A DNA stretch of 64,000 bases from Rhodophyticola sp017644125 (GCF_042140125.1 NZ_CP159473.1); one strand, 5' to 3'. Positions 41,333 through 51,098 are shown, numbered from the stretch's first letter. A program made the numbers and translations. Notes: generated by a model from the letters alone, not told the origin.

Positions 41333-42322
41333 ATGGGCCTTTTGGTTGACGGCGAATGGCAGGACAAGTGGTACGAGACCGAGGCGACCGATGGCGCCTT
41401 CGAGCGTCAGGAGGCGCAGTTTCGCAACTGGATCACCGCAGATGGCAGCGCCGGCCCCTCGGGCGAGGGCGGGTTCAAGGCCGAAAGCGGGCGCTATCAT
41501 CTCTATGTCTCCCATGCCTGCCCTTGGGCCAACCGGACCCTGATTTTCCGCGCACTGAAAGGGTTGGAGGATCACATCGACATCTCCGTCGTGCATCCCG
41601 ACATGCTGTCCGAGGGCTGGACCTTCGATACGGATTTCGACGGCGCGACCGGAGACCGGCTGTTCGGGCTGCCCTTCGCGCGGGACATCTACCTGCGCGC
41701 GAAACCCGACATGACAGGCCGGGTGACCGTCCCGATCCTGTGGGACAAGGAGCGGGAGACCATCGTCTCCAACGAAAGCGCCGAGATCATCCGCATGTTC
41801 AACGCTGCCTTCAACGACATCACCGGCGACACGCAGGATTTCTACCCCGAACCGCTGCGCGAGCAGATCGACGGCATCAATGCGCGCGTCTATTCCGATA
41901 TCAACAACGGGGTCTACAAGTCCGGTTTCGCCACCTCGCAACACGCCTATGACACCGCCGTCACCGCACTTTTCGAGGCCTTGGGATGGGTCGAGGGGAT
42001 GCTGTCGAAAACCCGCTATCTGGCCGGCGATCAGGTGACCGAGGCGGATTGGCGCCTGCTGACCACGCTTGTCCGTTTCGATCAGGTCTACCACCTGCAT
42101 TTCAAATGCAACCGACGGCGCATCGTCGACTACCCGAACCTCTGGGCCTATACGCGGGAGCTCTATCAATGGCCGGGTGTCGCGGGCACGATCCATTTCG
42201 ATCACATCGTGCGGCATTATCACTACAGCCATGACAGCATCAACCCGCACCGCATCATTCCGATCAACCCGGTGATCAACTGGGCCGAGCCCCACGGGCG
42301 GGAGGCGTTGCAGGCGGCCTGA
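41333..42322 (+). CDS. Glutathionyl-hydroquinone reductase (Xi-class GST)
   Basis: A 329-residue Xi-class GST. The active-site motif HACPWANR has the nucleophile Cys63, and VPILWDKERETIVSNESAEIIRMF is the glutathione-binding region. Long C-terminal helices (ending INWAEPHGRE) fit the YqjG/PcpF type, which reduces glutathionyl-hydroquinones back to hydroquinones in quinone detoxification. The ATG at 41333 follows AGGAG at 41320. In this window it precedes the cobalamin genes by 22 bases on the same strand, but no functional tie is evident. Confidence 0.88.
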   Translation: MGLLVDGEWQDKWYETEATDGAFERQEAQFRNWITADGSAGPSGEGGFKAESGRYHLYVSHACPWANRTLIFRALKGLEDHIDISVVHPDMLSEGWTFDTDFDGATGDRLFGLPFARDIYLRAKPDMTGRVTVPILWDKERETIVSNESAEIIRMFNAAFNDITGDTQDFYPEPLREQIDGINARVYSDINNGVYKSGFATSQHAYDTAVTALFEALGWVEGMLSKTRYLAGDQVTEADWRLLTTLVRFDQVYHLHFKCNRRRIVDYPNLWAYTRELYQWPGVAGTIHFDHIVRHYHYSHDSINPHRIIPINPVINWAEPHGREALQAA

Positions 42323-42343
42323 AAATCAGGTTCAACCGGCGTC

Positions 42344-43309
42344 ATGACAGGGCCGGTTCACACAACACGCGACCATGGCGGCGGGATCGATGCCGCCGCC
42401 CGTCGCTTTGGCGGGCGGCGGCATGAGTGGCTGGATCTGTCGACCGGCATCAACCCGGTTCCGTATCCGGTTGGCGATGTTCCGATGGCGGCCTGGGCCG
42501 ACCTGCCTGACACCCGGGCCATGGAGGCTCTTCTGACTCAGGCACGCCGGTTCTGGGGTCTGCCGGACGGGACGGATATTCTGGCTGCCCCGGGGGCATC
42601 GGCGCTGATCGCGCAACTGCCACGGCTTGCCCCGGCGACCACGGTCACCATCAACGGCCCCACCTATAACGAACACGAGGCGGCGTTTCGCGCGGCAGGC
42701 TGGCAGTTGGGGGACGCGGGCGACGCGCAAGTCATCGTCCAGCCCAACAACCCCGATGGCCGGATGCGGGATGCTGCGGAGATCCCGCAGCTCGCGCTGA
42801 CTGTGATCGACGAAAGCTTCTGCGACGTCACGCCGGAGCGTACACTGATCGGGCTGGCCCGGCGACCGGGTACCCTCGTCCTGAAAAGCTTCGGCAAGTT
42901 CTGGGGGCTGGCGGGGCTGCGTCTTGGCTTCGCGATCGCGCGGCCCGAAACGCTGGCGGAGCTTGCGGAGAGGCTCGGGCCGTGGCCCGTCTCGGGCCCG
43001 GCGCTGCATATCGGGGCACGTGCGCTGAGCGACGATACCTGGGCGGAGGAGACCCGCAGACGGCTTGCCGTGGACGCGGCGCGCATGGACGCCCTGATGG
43101 CCGGCGGCGGCGCAACGCGTGTCGGCGGCACCTCACTCTTCCGGCTTTACGATGTCGCTGACGCGCGCACCTGGCAGACCCGCCTCGCCCGGCACCGCAT
43201 CTGGACGCGTATCTTCCCCTATTCCAGCCGCTGGATCCGCCTTGGCCTTCCGCATCCCGACCACTGGCAACGGTTGGAGGCCGCAATCGGCGACCCGGGC
43301 CGGCCATGA
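42344..43309 (+). CDS. cobC: CobC-type PLP enzyme for cobalamin synthesis (L-threonine-O-3-phosphate decarboxylase type)
   Basis: A 321-residue fold-type I PLP enzyme. DLSTGINPVPYP matches the CobC/CobD N-terminus, and the PLP lysine is in LKSFGKFWGLAGLRLG (Lys185). The role is to supply aminopropanol phosphate (from threonine phosphate) for the nucleotide loop of cobalamin. The stop overlaps the start of cbiB by 4 bases (ATGA), so the two are coupled. No cobalamin riboswitch can fit in the 21-base gap upstream. Confidence 0.88.
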   Translation: MTGPVHTTRDHGGGIDAAARRFGGRRHEWLDLSTGINPVPYPVGDVPMAAWADLPDTRAMEALLTQARRFWGLPDGTDILAAPGASALIAQLPRLAPATTVTINGPTYNEHEAAFRAAGWQLGDAGDAQVIVQPNNPDGRMRDAAEIPQLALTVIDESFCDVTPERTLIGLARRPGTLVLKSFGKFWGLAGLRLGFAIARPETLAELAERLGPWPVSGPALHIGARALSDDTWAEETRRRLAVDAARMDALMAGGGATRVGGTSLFRLYDVADARTWQTRLARHRIWTRIFPYSSRWIRLGLPHPDHWQRLEAAIGDPGRP

Positions 43310-44208
43310 GCCTGTTCTTCGCTCTCTTGCTGGACGCGATCTTGGGGGAGCCGCGCTGGCTTTGGTCGCGCATCCCGCATCCCGCGGTTCTGATGGGGCG
43401 CGCGGTCGGCTGGTGCGATGCCCGGTTCAACACCGGCGCAAACCGGCGGGCGATGGGCATTTTCGCACTCGCCGGGCTGATCGGCCTGGCGGGCATGATC
43501 GGTGTGATCGCAGATGCCCTGCCTATTGGCTGGCTCTGGTCCACGCTTGGCGCGGCCATCCTTCTGGCGCAGCGCAGCCTTGTGCAGCATGTGCAGGCGG
43601 TGGCCGACGCACTGCGCTACGGCACCCTGCCCGGGCGCCGGGCCGTGGCGATGATCGTCGGTCGCGACACCGGCGGGATGACCGAACCGGAGGTTGCCCG
43701 CGCCGCCATCGAAAGTGCTGCCGAAAACCTCTCCGACGGGGTGGTGGCGCCGGCATTCTGGTTTCTTGCGCTCGGGCTGCCGGGCATTTTGATCTACAAG
43801 ATCGTGAACACCGCCGACAGCATGATCGGCCATCGCACCGCCCGGCACGCGCAATTCGGATGGGCCGCCGCGCGGCTGGACGATGTTCTGAACTGGGTGC
43901 CCGCAAGGCTCACTGCGCTTCTCATAGCCCTGGCCCACGGCGCCCCGCAGGCCTGGCACATCGCCCGCCGCGAGGCATGGAGGCACCGGTCCCCCAACGC
44001 GGGCTGGCCCGAGGCGGCGATGGCGGGCGTTCTGGGCATCGCGCTCTCCGGTCCGCGCAGCTATCACGGAGAGCGCAAGGCGTTTCCCTTCGTGAATGCG
44101 TCCGGCCGCCACGACCCCGGGCCGCGCGACATCGACGCCGCCATAGGCGTGCTTTGGCGAACATGGGCGCTGATGCTTGGGCTTGTTTTCGCCCTCGCGC
44201 TATTCTGA
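43306..44208 (+). CDS. cbiB: Adenosylcobinamide-phosphate synthase
   Basis: A 300-residue membrane enzyme with several hydrophobic segments that attaches aminopropanol phosphate to adenosylcobyric acid. Conserved blocks are LDAILGEPRWLW, HPAVLMGRAVGW, AAENLSDGVVAPAFWF and YKIVNTADSMIGHR, and a C-terminal SYHGERKAFPFVNASGR. It is also called cobD in alphaproteobacteria. It is coupled to cobC. The rest of the cob genes are not in this window. Confidence 0.92.
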   Translation: MSLFFALLLDAILGEPRWLWSRIPHPAVLMGRAVGWCDARFNTGANRRAMGIFALAGLIGLAGMIGVIADALPIGWLWSTLGAAILLAQRSLVQHVQAVADALRYGTLPGRRAVAMIVGRDTGGMTEPEVARAAIESAAENLSDGVVAPAFWFLALGLPGILIYKIVNTADSMIGHRTARHAQFGWAAARLDDVLNWVPARLTALLIALAHGAPQAWHIARREAWRHRSPNAGWPEAAMAGVLGIALSGPRSYHGERKAFPFVNASGRHDPGPRDIDAAIGVLWRTWALMLGLVFALALF

Positions 44209-44270
44209 CGGTTTGCCAGCCTACGCAACCTTGCTAATCTGCCGACGTTCGCAAAAAACAGGATTTCCCG

Positions 44271-45446
44271 ATGCGCATTTTGCCCGCCGCCCTTCTCGCC
44301 GTCACGCTTAGCGCTGCGCCCGCCCTCGCCCAGCAATGCGGCGGGGATTTCAGCAGCTTCGTCAACGGTCTGCGCTCCGAGGCGGTCAGCCGGGGCCATT
44401 CCCAGGCCAATGTCGATGCATTCTTCCGCTCGGTCCGGTTCGACCAGTCGGTGATCAATGCCGATCGCCGGCAAGGGGTGTTCCAACTGCCCTTTACGGA
44501 ATTCTCGCGCCGGGTGATCAGTCAGAACCGGATCACCAACGGCGCCCGCAACAGCCAGCGCTACGACGCTGTCTTCGAGGTGGCGGAGCGGCAGTTCGGC
44601 GTCTCCCGCGGGGTGCTTCTGGCCTTTTGGGCGCTGGAGACGGATTACGGGGCGGTTCAGGGCGATTTCAACACGCTGAACGCGCTGGTGACGCTGTCTC
44701 ATGATTGCCGCCGCCCGCAGCTTTTCCGCCCGCAGATCTTCGCGGCGCTGGAACTGTTCGAGAATGGTGATTTCGACCCGGCCACGACCACCGGGGCCTG
44801 GGCGGGGGAAATCGGCATGGTGCAGATGCTCCCCGAAGATATCCTGAACCGCGGTGTCGATGGTGACGGCGACGGGCATGTCACCCTGAAAACCTCGCCG
44901 GCCGATGCGCTCCTGTCGGGGGCCAACATGCTGCGCGGACTTGGCTGGCGCGCGAACGAACCCTGGCTGGTCGAGATCAGCGTGCCCGGCAACCTGGACT
45001 GGGCGCAGACCGGCCTCGACACGACCCGCCGGGTATCGGAATGGGAGGCGGCGGGCATTCGCGCCAGAACCGGCAGCCTGCCGGGCCGCAACCTTCAGGC
45101 CTCCGTTCTCCTGCCTCAGGGCCGGAACGGTCCGGCCTTCCTCGCATACCCCAATTTCAACGTGTTCTTCGAATGGAATCAAAGCTTTGTTTATGTGACA
45201 ACCGCCGCCTATTTCGCCACTCGTCTGGAGGGCGCGCCGGTTTACAACGCGGGTGGCGCCACCGGCGGGCTCAGCCCCGACCAGATGCGCCAGTTGCAGC
45301 AGCGGCTCGTGGCGCGCGGCCATGACGTGGGCGGGGTCGATGGCATTCTGGGCCGGATGACCCGTGCGGCCGTGCAGGCCGAACAGCAGCGCCTTGGCCT
45401 GCCCGCGGATGCCTGGCCAACGGTGGAACTGCTGCGCGCGCTCTGA
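44271..45446 (+). CDS. Lytic murein transglycosylase, MltB-like (second paralogue)
   Basis: A 391-residue exported transglycosylase with a signal peptide (1-20, ALAQQ). The catalytic glutamate is Glu123 in AFWALETDYG. Other SLT_2 motifs are GAVQGDFNTLNALVTLSHD, GAWAGEIGMVQMLPEDIL and DALLSGANMLRGLGW. A peptidoglycan_binding_1 domain closes the chain (GVDGILGRMTRAAVQAEQ). It differs from the paralogue at 34407 in a shorter N-terminal part and the GEIGMVQM loop, so the two are not recent copies. It is monocistronic as far as seen. Confidence 0.9.
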   Translation: MRILPAALLAVTLSAAPALAQQCGGDFSSFVNGLRSEAVSRGHSQANVDAFFRSVRFDQSVINADRRQGVFQLPFTEFSRRVISQNRITNGARNSQRYDAVFEVAERQFGVSRGVLLAFWALETDYGAVQGDFNTLNALVTLSHDCRRPQLFRPQIFAALELFENGDFDPATTTGAWAGEIGMVQMLPEDILNRGVDGDGDGHVTLKTSPADALLSGANMLRGLGWRANEPWLVEISVPGNLDWAQTGLDTTRRVSEWEAAGIRARTGSLPGRNLQASVLLPQGRNGPAFLAYPNFNVFFEWNQSFVYVTTAAYFATRLEGAPVYNAGGATGGLSPDQMRQLQQRLVARGHDVGGVDGILGRMTRAAVQAEQQRLGLPADAWPTVELLRAL

Positions 45447-45530
45447 GCTGCCGCCGCACTGCGGCATTTCGACGGGTTTTCGCCGCCCCCCAGACCGGCA
45501 GAGTGGCTCCGACCCCATATCGGAGCCGCG

Positions 45531-46931
45531 ATGCTGACCCTTGCCACCATCCTGATCCCGCTGACCCTGCTGATCTGGCTCGCCTGGCGGGGCGTTTCGG
45601 TTCTGATCCTGTCGCCGGTGATGGCGTTGCTTGCCGCCGGCATGGCCGGAGAGCCGCTTCTGGCCAGCCTCACGCAGCGCTTCATGCCCGCGACCGGCGG
45701 CTTCATCATCTCCTATTTCCTTCTGTTTCTACTTGGGGCGGTCTTTGGCCGGATCATGGAGGACAGCGGCGCGGCCCGCCGCGTGGCCGACGGCATCGTG
45801 CGCGCCCTCGGCCAGCAACAGGCGATCCCGGCGGTGGTGATTTCCTGCGCGATCCTGACCTATGGCGGTGTGTCGCTTTTCGTGGTCGCCTTCGCGATCT
45901 ACCCGCTGGCCATGGCGCTTTTCCGCAGCGCGGACCTGCCGCGACGGCTGATCCCGGCCTCCATCGCGCTTGGCGCCTTCACCTTCACGATGACCGCCCT
46001 GCCCGGGACGCCCGCGATCCAGAACGCGATACCGATGCCGTATTTCGGCACCACCGCCTTCGCCGCCCCGGGGCTTGGCATTATCGCGGGGCTGATCATG
46101 GCGGGGTTCGGCCTGTTCTGGCTTGCCCGGCGCGCCCGCACGCTCAGGGCCGCGGGCGAGCATTTCGAAAGCCCGCCACGCGGGACGGAGATCGCGGAAG
46201 AAACGCCGAGCCAGCCGCTGATCCGCAAGCCGATGCCGCTTTGGCTGGCGCTCAGCCCGATCCTGTCGGTGCTGATCCTCAACTTCGTGTTCAGCACCAT
46301 CCTGCTGCCCGGGCTCGATACCAGCTACCTGGCCGATGCCCGATGGGGCAGCACCGATGCAGGCGCGCTGATCGGGATCTGGTCGATCATCGCGGCGCTG
46401 ATCTGCAGCATCCTGCTGGCGATGGCACTTTTCCATCGAACGCTCGACCAGCCGGCCAACTCTCTCAGCCGGGGGGCCGAAGCCTCGCTTCTGCCGATCT
46501 TCAACACCAGCGCCCTCGTCGGCTTCGGTGCGGTCGCCGCGGGTCTTCCCGCCTTCGAAATGGTCCGCGATGCCGTGGCCGCGCTGCCCGGCGGGCCGCT
46601 GATTTCCCTTGCCGCCTCCTCGGCGATCCTGGCCGGGATCACGGGGTCTGCCTCGGGCGGGATGAGCATCGCCCTCGACGCGCTCGGCGATCAGTATGTG
46701 GCAAGCGCTGAGGCCGCCGGGATCGAACCCTCGCTGATGCACCGGGTGATGTCGATCGCCACCGGCGGTCTCGACGCCCTGCCCCATAACGGCGCGGTGA
46801 TCACCCTTTTTGCGATCGGCCGGCTGAGCCACAAGGAAAGCTATGCGGATGTGTTCATGGTGGCCGTTGCGATCCCGACACTGGCGCTGATCGTGGTGCT
46901 CACGCTAGGCGGCCTGTTCGGCAGTTTCTAG
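45531..46931 (+). CDS. GntP family permease (gluconate-type symporter)
   Basis: A 466-residue membrane protein with about twelve to fourteen hydrophobic segments. It has the GntP-like FALGAVFGRIMEDSGAARRVADGIVRALGQQQAI block near 60-100 and TYGGVSLFVVAFAIYPLAMALF. The second half has ASSAILAGITGSASGGMSIAL and HRVMSIATGGLDALPHNGAVITL, typical of the family. Substrates are gluconate or related sugar acids, or other hydroxycarboxylates. No catabolic gene sits beside it. It ends 6 bases from the convergent smc. Confidence 0.85.
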   Translation: MLTLATILIPLTLLIWLAWRGVSVLILSPVMALLAAGMAGEPLLASLTQRFMPATGGFIISYFLLFLLGAVFGRIMEDSGAARRVADGIVRALGQQQAIPAVVISCAILTYGGVSLFVVAFAIYPLAMALFRSADLPRRLIPASIALGAFTFTMTALPGTPAIQNAIPMPYFGTTAFAAPGLGIIAGLIMAGFGLFWLARRARTLRAAGEHFESPPRGTEIAEETPSQPLIRKPMPLWLALSPILSVLILNFVFSTILLPGLDTSYLADARWGSTDAGALIGIWSIIAALICSILLAMALFHRTLDQPANSLSRGAEASLLPIFNTSALVGFGAVAAGLPAFEMVRDAVAALPGGPLISLAASSAILAGITGSASGGMSIALDALGDQYVASAEAAGIEPSLMHRVMSIATGGLDALPHNGAVITLFAIGRLSHKESYADVFMVAVAIPTLALIVVLTLGGLFGSF

Positions 46932-46937
46932 CTCGCC

Positions 46938-49900
46938 TCAGGCCACCATCTGCTCGGCCTTTTTCAGATCGACGCTGACCAGCTGGCTGACACCCTGTTC
47001 GGCCATCGTGACCCCGAACAGCCGATCCATGCGCGACATCGTCACCGCATGGTGGGTGATGATCAGGAAGCGGGTATCGGTGCGCCGGCACATCTCGTCC
47101 AGCAGATCGCAGAACCGCGCGACATTGGCATCGTCCAGCGGCGCGTCGACCTCGTCCAGCACGCAAATCGGCGCCGGATTGGCCAGAAACACCGCGAAGA
47201 TCAGCGCAAGCGCCGTCAGCGTCTGCTCACCACCGGACAGCAGCGACAGGGTGGAAAGCTTCTTGCCCGGCGGCTGGCACAGGATCTCCAGTCCGGCCTC
47301 CAGCGGGTCGTCGCTTTCCACGAGCACGAGCTTGGCCTCGCCGCCCCCGAACAGATGGGTGAACAACACGCCGAAATTGCGATTGACCTCTTCGAAGGCG
47401 GTCAGAAGCCGTTCGCGCCCCTCCCGGTTCAGCGCCGTGATCCCGGCCCGCAATTTCTTGATCGCCTCTTCCAGATCGAGCTTTTCGGCCTCCAGCGTGT
47501 CATGCTCCTCCCGCACCGTTTCCGCATCCTCCTCGGCGCGCAGGTTCACGGCGCCCAGCGCATCCCGCTGACGCCGCAGCCGAACGACATCGCTTTCGAC
47601 CCGCTCGGCCCCGGGCAGCTTTTCGGGATCGGCATCGAGGTTTTCCAGAAGCCTGTCCGGGGTCAGTTCCATCTCGTCCATGATCCGGTCGACGGATTGG
47701 GCAACGGCCTCCGCGGCGGCATCGCGGCGGGCCTCGGCACGGGCGCGGGCCTCCCGCGCGTCGGAGGCCGCGCGTTCCGCCTCCCGCTCGGCGGCGACGG
47801 CGGATTTCAGCGCGGTTTCCGCGGCCGAAAGCGCGTCCGCCGCGACAGCGCGGCGCGTCTCCGCCTTGGCGATGGTGCCGGCAAGCGCGTCCCGGCGCGC
47901 CGCGATCTCCGCAGGCAGGGTGCGGGCGGAACCCAGCTCGGCCTCCGACGCGGTCTTGCGGCTGTTCAGTTCGGCAATCCGGGTCTCGGCCGTGGCCAGC
48001 CGCTTGCGCCAGGTTTCCAGTTCGCCCGCGATCTGGGCGATCCGCTTGGCGCGCGCCTCGCCGTCGCGTTTCAACTCGTCGAACCCGGTTCGCCGGGCCA
48101 ACATCGTCAGGCGTGCGGCCTCGACCGTCGTCTTGGTATCCGCAACCTGCGCGCGGACAGTCTCCAGATCGTCCAGCCCGGCCTGTGCGGCCATGGCCTC
48201 GCTCAGGTCGCGCCGGGCATTGGCGGCCTCGTCCTCGTGGCGCCGGGCGGCCTGCCGCAGGGTTTCCAGACGCCCGGCCAGAATGTTGCGTTCGGCCTCG
48301 GCCCGGCTGAAGGCGCGGCTCGCCTCGGCGACCTGCGCATCGGCGGCGCGCCGGGCCTCCCGCGCGGCCTTGTCGGCGCCGGTCAGGTCGGCCAGACGGG
48401 CCGCGTTGCTTTCATGGGTCGCGCGGGCACGGTCAGCAGCCTTGGTCGCGCGTTCCAGTTCGGCGGACAGATCGTTCAGCCGGTTGACCTGGCTCAACCG
48501 CCGCGCAGCGGTGGAGGACCCTTCGGACGCAGGCAGCGCGAACCCGTCCCATCGCCACAAATCCCCCTCGCGGCTGACCAGACGCTGCCCCGGCAAAAGC
48601 GCCGCCTGCAGACGCGGCCCGTCTTCGGGGCTGACCACGCCAACCTGACCCAGCCGCCGGGCCAGAACCTCCGGCGCATCGGCATACCCTGTCAGCGCGG
48701 ACACGCCCGCAGGCAACGGCTGCGCCGTGTCATAAGCGGGCAGAGCGGTCCACCCGCTGGCCCCCGCCTTTGCCGCAACGGGCGCTTTCAGATCGTCGGC
48801 CAGAGCGGCGCCGACCGCCGCTTCGAACCCGGGGGCCACCTGCACCTGATCGAGGATCTGATCGCCACTGCCGCGTTCGCGATCCAGCAATTTGGTCAGC
48901 GCGCGAACCTCGGCATCCAGCGTGCCCAGCTGCCCCTCGGCCTCGGCACGGGCGGCGCGGGCCTCGCCCTCGCTGGTCTGCGCCTGCGCGCGGGCAGCTT
49001 CGGTCTGGGCAAGCGTGTCTTCGGCGCGGGCGGCCAGATCGGTCGCGGCGGTCAGTGCCGCTTCGGCATTTTCATGATCGCGGGTCAGGCTTTTCAGGCG
49101 ATCCTCGGCTTCGACGGCCGCGGCACCGGCCTTTTCCGCCTCGGCGGTATTGCGCGCCTCCGCGCGGCTCGCATCCTCCACCACGCGCTGCGCCGACTGA
49201 TGGCGCGCGGCAAGCCGGGCGGCATCTTCGGTCAACTGGCTCAACGCGGTTTCCCGATCCGCCAGAACGCGCGCCGCATCCGCGGCCTCCGCCGATGCGG
49301 CGGCAAGCGCGTCTTCGTGGCCCTCGCTCGCCGCGGTCAACGTGGCACGTTCCTGCTCCAGCCGGGCGATCGTGTCGCCCGCATCCGCATTCAGGTTCTG
49401 CTCGCGCCCGATATCATGGCTCAGCTGCTCGATCCGCGCGGTGAGAGTTTCGATGGTTTTTGCCGCACGGGCGTCCTCATCGTCCAGCGCTGCCCGCTCC
49501 ACCGTGACCCGTTGCAGCAGGGCCGCGGCAATCGCCTCCTCCTCCCGCTTCGGGGGCAGATCCGTCTCGGCTGTCTCGCGCATCTTTGCCGCGCGAAGCG
49601 CGTTACCCTCCGCGGCAGCGGCATCGCGGACCGCCGCCTGCAACGCGGTCTCCGCAGCCATCCGGGCCTGATCCGCCTCACGCCAGCGCAGGTAAAGAAG
49701 CACACCTTCGGCATGGCGCAGCTCCGCCCCGATCTCGCGATAGCGCGCGGCCTGTTTCGCCTGCCGCGCCAGCGCCGCAAGCTGGCTTGCCAACTGCTCC
49801 AGCACATCGTCGATGCGGGCCAGGTTCGTCTCCGCCCCCCGCAGCTTCAACTCCGCCTCATGCCGCCTTTGGTACAGGCCCGAAATGCCCGCGGCCTCTT

Positions 49901-50408
49901 CCAGCACCCGCCGGCGGGATTTCGGCTTGGCGTTGATCAGTTCCGAGATCTGCCCCTGCCGCACCAGAGCCGGTGAATGCGCCCCGGTGGAGGCATCCGC
50001 GAACAGCATCTGCACGTCGCGCGCGCGCACGTCCTTTCCGTTGGTCTTGTAGGCGCTGCCGGCATCGCGGGTAATCCGGCGGACGATTTCCAACTGGTCT
50101 TCACTGTTGAAATTGGCCGGCGCAAGACGTTCCGAATTGTCGATGATGATCGAGACTTCGGCGAAATTGCGGGCGGGCCGGGTGGCGGCACCGGCAAAGA
50201 TCACATCCTCCATGCCGCTGCCGCGCATGGCGGTGGGGCGGTTTTCGCCCATCACCCATCTGAGCGCCTCAAGCAGGTTCGACTTTCCACAGCCATTCGG
50301 GCCGACCACGCCGGTCAACCCGTCACCGATCAGCAGGTCGGTCGGGTCCACGAAGCTCTTGAAGCCGTTCAGTCTGATCTTGGAAAAGCGCAAGCCGTCA
50401 TCGCCCAT
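46938..50408 (-). CDS. smc: Chromosome segregation protein SMC
   Basis: A 1156-residue structural-maintenance-of-chromosomes ATPase. Walker A is GPNGCGKSN (36-44), followed by coiled coil (about 170-480), a hinge near 520-650 with the QVAPGFEAAVGAALADDLKAPV start, and a second coiled coil to about 1000. The C-terminal head has the signature LSLLSGGEQ and Walker B PICVLDEVDAPLDD. It loads on DNA with ScpA/ScpB and organises chromosome arms. The coding strand is very rich in Ala, Glu and Arg, which makes long antisense reading frames. It stands alone with a 151-base gap to the next gene. Confidence 0.96.
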   Translation of the reverse strand: MGDDGLRFSKIRLNGFKSFVDPTDLLIGDGLTGVVGPNGCGKSNLLEALRWVMGENRPTAMRGSGMEDVIFAGAATRPARNFAEVSIIIDNSERLAPANFNSEDQLEIVRRITRDAGSAYKTNGKDVRARDVQMLFADASTGAHSPALVRQGQISELINAKPKSRRRVLEEAAGISGLYQRRHEAELKLRGAETNLARIDDVLEQLASQLAALARQAKQAARYREIGAELRHAEGVLLYLRWREADQARMAAETALQAAVRDAAAAEGNALRAAKMRETAETDLPPKREEEAIAAALLQRVTVERAALDDEDARAAKTIETLTARIEQLSHDIGREQNLNADAGDTIARLEQERATLTAASEGHEDALAAASAEAADAARVLADRETALSQLTEDAARLAARHQSAQRVVEDASRAEARNTAEAEKAGAAAVEAEDRLKSLTRDHENAEAALTAATDLAARAEDTLAQTEAARAQAQTSEGEARAARAEAEGQLGTLDAEVRALTKLLDRERGSGDQILDQVQVAPGFEAAVGAALADDLKAPVAAKAGASGWTALPAYDTAQPLPAGVSALTGYADAPEVLARRLGQVGVVSPEDGPRLQAALLPGQRLVSREGDLWRWDGFALPASEGSSTAARRLSQVNRLNDLSAELERATKAADRARATHESNAARLADLTGADKAAREARRAADAQVAEASRAFSRAEAERNILAGRLETLRQAARRHEDEAANARRDLSEAMAAQAGLDDLETVRAQVADTKTTVEAARLTMLARRTGFDELKRDGEARAKRIAQIAGELETWRKRLATAETRIAELNSRKTASEAELGSARTLPAEIAARRDALAGTIAKAETRRAVAADALSAAETALKSAVAAEREAERAASDAREARARAEARRDAAAEAVAQSVDRIMDEMELTPDRLLENLDADPEKLPGAERVESDVVRLRRQRDALGAVNLRAEEDAETVREEHDTLEAEKLDLEEAIKKLRAGITALNREGRERLLTAFEEVNRNFGVLFTHLFGGGEAKLVLVESDDPLEAGLEILCQPPGKKLSTLSLLSGGEQTLTALALIFAVFLANPAPICVLDEVDAPLDDANVARFCDLLDEMCRRTDTRFLIITHHAVTMSRMDRLFGVTMAEQGVSQLVSVDLKKAEQMVA

Positions 50409-50559
50409 GTGATTCCGTTGGTCGTGGATTGTCTGGCTTCGGAGGGGCTTAAGTCAACGGTGAAGCCCTGCATCTGGGCGTATTCCGGCGGTTATCCACA
50501 AAATATGGGCTGTTAAACGGCATATTGCGGTGCGCGGGCAGGCGCGGCAAGATCATCCG

Positions 50560-51009
50560 ATGATTACCGTCACGCGTGCCGACCCCTTTTCCGAAGACGC
50601 CCTGCGCCTGATTGCCGGCAGCGAGGAGGAGCAATCGGCGCTCTACCCGCCTGAAGACCGGTTTGCGATGTCACCGGAGCAACTGGTTGAAAACGACGTC
50701 CGCTTCTTCGTAGCGCGGATCGACGGCACGGCGCTTGGGTGCTGCGGATACACAGTTTTCGACAGCTATGCAGAACTCAAGCGCATGTTCGCCGCGCCAG
50801 AAGCCCGGGGGACAGGCCTCGCCTCGGCGCTGCTGGAGGCACTGGAGGATGCGGCCCGGGCCGAGGGCATCCGCCTGATGCGGCTGGAAACCGGGCGGCT
50901 GAGTCCCGCGGCCATAGGGCTTTACACACGCCACGGATATATCCGGCGCGGGCCGTTCGGGGACTATCCCGACAACGCCAGTTCGATCTTCATGGAAAAA
51001 CCACTCTGA
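50560..51009 (+). CDS. GNAT family N-acetyltransferase
   Basis: A 149-residue GNAT with the acetyl-CoA loop ELKRMFAAPEARGTGLASALLEALE (about 73-97), where RxxGxG/A is clear, and the C-terminal GLYTRHGYIRRGPFGDY motif seen in YhbS/phosphinothricin-like acetyltransferases. Substrate unknown. The ATG at 50560 is set by the family N-terminus (ITVTRADPFSEDALRLI). It is divergent from smc. Confidence 0.83.
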   Translation: MITVTRADPFSEDALRLIAGSEEEQSALYPPEDRFAMSPEQLVENDVRFFVARIDGTALGCCGYTVFDSYAELKRMFAAPEARGTGLASALLEALEDAARAEGIRLMRLETGRLSPAAIGLYTRHGYIRRGPFGDYPDNASSIFMEKPL

Positions 51010-51052
51010 TCATCGCGCATCTGCGACTTTCTGTCGATTGATCGCGAGTCAC

Positions 51053-51090
51053 CTCCATGCCATATAGTTTGCAATGTTAAATATATGGAG
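51053..51090 (+). promoter_or_regulatory. 5' leader hairpins covering the Shine-Dalgarno of the gene at 51099
   Basis: CTCCAT (51053-51058) can pair with ATGGAG (51085-51090), which contains the GGAG ribosome site. CCATATA (51060-51066) can instead pair with TATATGG (51082-51088), so two overlapping stems can hide the site. The stretch is A/T-rich, unlike its surroundings. It may act as a thermosensor-like or protein-bound leader, or it may be a plain operator. The evidence is only the complementarity. Confidence 0.3.
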
Positions 51091-51098
51091 TGTCAATC

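Noticed and set aside
42323..42343. Possible cobalamin riboswitch before cobC.
   Set aside because: Only 21 bases separate the genes, far too few for a B12 aptamer.
47049..49976. A 975-residue open frame on the plus strand opposite smc.
   Set aside because: It is the antisense of the Ala/Glu/Arg-rich coiled-coil codons of smc, lacks any domain, and has no ribosome site. The minus-strand SMC is unambiguous.
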